A stretch of DNA of 6,638 nt from Candidatus Apopatosoma intestinale. GTDB lineage: Bacteria; Bacillota; Clostridia; Oscillospirales; CAG-272. Below the pieces are notes generated by a model. That model searched no databases and had not been told where the DNA came from. It worked only from the letters and a program-made list of their open reading frames with translations. Below are positions 5,460-6,638 of the stretch, piece by piece (the stretch's first letter is position 1; every line of letters starts with the position of its first letter). The position numbers were made by a program, and so were the translations under genes. The DNA is taken from positions 1 through 6,638 of the forward strand of contig JAGHUY010000144.1 in assembly GCA_018064545.1 (NCBI GenBank), written 5' to 3'.

Positions 5460-6638
5460 ATTTCACTAAATGTTTCATCGTCATCTCGACGCGGTCGTCG
5501 ATATTCACCGTCCCGACGCCGAAGATGGACGTATGGAGTTTGCCGTGGAGCGGTTCCGTCCACTCGCTTCCGACCGCGGCAAGTCCGCCGCGCATTCCGA
5601 GGATAGAACCGACGGTCGCACCGTTGCAGTCCGTATCAAAGCCCTGCTCGACAGCCATGCAGACCGAGCGGCCGTAGTCGCCCTTTCCGTAGAGCAGACA
5701 GGCGACGACGATCTCCGCGTTGGAGATGGTATGGCACCAATGGTGGGAGAAGAACTCGTTCCAACGCTCATGCAGGTCACGGAAGAACTCTTCTTCACCG
5801 ACGCCGTTATGATAGGCATCCAGCACGGCGACGATGCGCTCATAGAGACGGGACGTCGTCGGAATCTGAGAAAGTCCCGCGCGGATGATCTCTTCGATAT
5901 TGTTATTCACGGCGGCTTCGGCCAGACACGCGGCGACGAACATTTCGCCGTAAATGCCGTTCTTGGTCTGCGCGATGCACCCGTCGCGCCACGCCATGTC
6001 GGCGGCGGTCTCGGGATCGCCGGGGTTGATATAGCCAAAGTAGTCTCCGCGGATCTGTGCGCCGATCCACTCACGGAACGGGTTGCGGATCATGGCGGAA
6101 ACGGGGGGCAGATAGCCCTTGATGAAATTGACGAACGCGACGCGTTCGGCCGTGCAGTAGGCGTTTTTCGACTGACGCGCCACCCACAGTTTGGAGACGT
6201 CGGTCGGTGTAAAGTCGCGGCCGTACTGTTCGATACATTCCTGATAGAGAACCGTATAGTTGGTGTCGTCATCGACCGGCATCCCGTCCACGGTGTCGGC
6301 AAAGCATCGACCTTCCAAATGGAATTTATAGCCGTCTTTCATCTCCTGCGTGACGTCTCCGGAGCGGATATACCGGTGCATCGGGTAGTTACCGGACTGT
6401 TTCAGCAGGGGGTGCAGTTCATCGGTATGGATGCCCTCGACCGGTTTGCCGAGCAGACAACCGCAGATACGGCCGTACCAAGCCCCGGCGATCTTGTCCC
6501 GGATGTCCGCGGGAACGGGTCTGACGGGATGGCTCCACTCCTTGTTGCGAAGAGAGAAGATACCGTCCAGATCAGACGGCTCGTTATAGGGATAGCCCTC
6601 CTTTTTCGGCGCGTTCCAGACGATCGGGAAGAGTCCCT
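5458..6638 (-). CDS. ADP-ribosylglycohydrolase (ARH/DraG) family protein, 5' end outside window
   Basis: The frame stays open from the right edge to TAA at 5458-5460, giving 392 visible codons. The true start lies beyond the window, because the ATG at 6381 would remove the first family motif. Counting from the first full visible codon, about 45 residues of N-terminal extension precede KIAGAWYGRICGCLLGKPVEG (48-68), the GxxxGxxxG...GxPxE motif of the family. Next come VDDDTNYT (121-128) and FDTDCNGATVGSILG (333-347), the two acidic metal-site motifs. ARH/DraG enzymes use two Mg or Mn ions to remove ADP-ribose from proteins or related substrates in the cytoplasm. Here the usual TDDT and DTDT/S forms are changed to DDDT and DTDC. 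This fits a large divergent bacterial subfamily whose substrate is unclear; small ADP-ribosides or nucleosides are possible. It converges on the SanA-like gene. Family firm, activity uncertain. Confidence 0.9.
   Translation of the reverse strand, partial: GLFPIVWNAPKKEGYPYNEPSDLDGIFSLRNKEWSHPVRPVPADIRDKIAGAWYGRICGCLLGKPVEGIHTDELHPLLKQSGNYPMHRYIRSGDVTQEMKDGYKFHLEGRCFADTVDGMPVDDDTNYTVLYQECIEQYGRDFTPTDVSKLWVARQSKNAYCTAERVAFVNFIKGYLPPVSAMIRNPFREWIGAQIRGDYFGYINPGDPETAADMAWRDGCIAQTKNGIYGEMFVAACLAEAAVNNNIEEIIRAGLSQIPTTSRLYERIVAVLDAYHNGVGEEEFFRDLHERWNEFFSHHWCHTISNAEIVVACLLYGKGDYGRSVCMAVEQGFDTDCNGATVGSILGMRGGLAAVGSEWTEPLHGKLHTSIFGVGTVNIDDRVEMTMKHLVK

Noticed and set aside
6379..6381. The ATG at 6381 as the start of the ADP-ribosylglycohydrolase
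   Set aside because: The open frame continues upstream to the window edge and includes the conserved first glycine-rich motif, so the gene must begin outside the window.
1..6638. CRISPR array, insertion sequence, prophage or tRNA/rRNA gene
   Set aside because: I saw no regularly spaced direct repeats, no transposase or integrase motifs, no terminal inverted repeats flanking a gene, and no tRNA cloverleaf or rRNA signature.

Overview
The window looks like chromosomal DNA from a Clostridia-type Firmicute, probably a gut or anaerobic lineage. Base composition is moderate to slightly GC-rich by eye. Most genes have AGGAG-type ribosome binding sites, promoters are SigA-like, and the gene families are typical of Clostridia: a DUF1858 redox-disulfide protein, a trmK-nif3 pair, a divergent second EF-G and a SanA/YdcF protein. 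Genus cannot be fixed from this sequence alone. Both ends are cut through genes.

Layout, left to right. Positions 1-566 on the minus strand are the N-terminal 188 codons of an EF-G-like translational GTPase. An intergenic region of about 300 bp (567-864) holds two divergent, near-perfect SigA-type promoters. One drives the EF-G-like gene leftward and one drives a 67-residue DUF1858 CxxC protein rightward (865-1068). A strong hairpin (1080-1107) follows the small gene. Next comes a tightly packed rightward run of five genes: trmK tRNA m1A22 methyltransferase (1129-1836), a Nif3/DUF34 metal protein (1833-2609), a 12-helix MFS transporter of GPH/SLC45 flavour (2628-3968), a membrane-anchored glycerophosphodiester phosphodiesterase (3986-4798) and a SanA/YdcF envelope protein (4795-5418). 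Gaps in the run are -4, 18, 17 and -4 bases. It ends at a perfect 9-bp hairpin that serves as a shared terminator with the convergent gene. That gene, 5458-6638 on the minus strand, encodes a divergent ADP-ribosylglycohydrolase family protein whose N-terminus lies beyond the window.

Functionally the operon joins a conserved housekeeping pair (tRNA modification plus Nif3) to three membrane or envelope genes: a transporter, a phosphodiesterase whose catalytic domain I predict to be cytosolic, and a SanA-like protein whose domain I predict to be outside. I see no CRISPR array, transposase, tRNA, rRNA or phage gene. No obviously new system stands out. The most interesting points are the altered metal-site motifs of the ADP-ribosylglycohydrolase, the altered GTPase motifs of the EF-G-like protein, the repeat-rich divergent promoter region, and the terminator-like hairpin just before trmK with no promoter between them.
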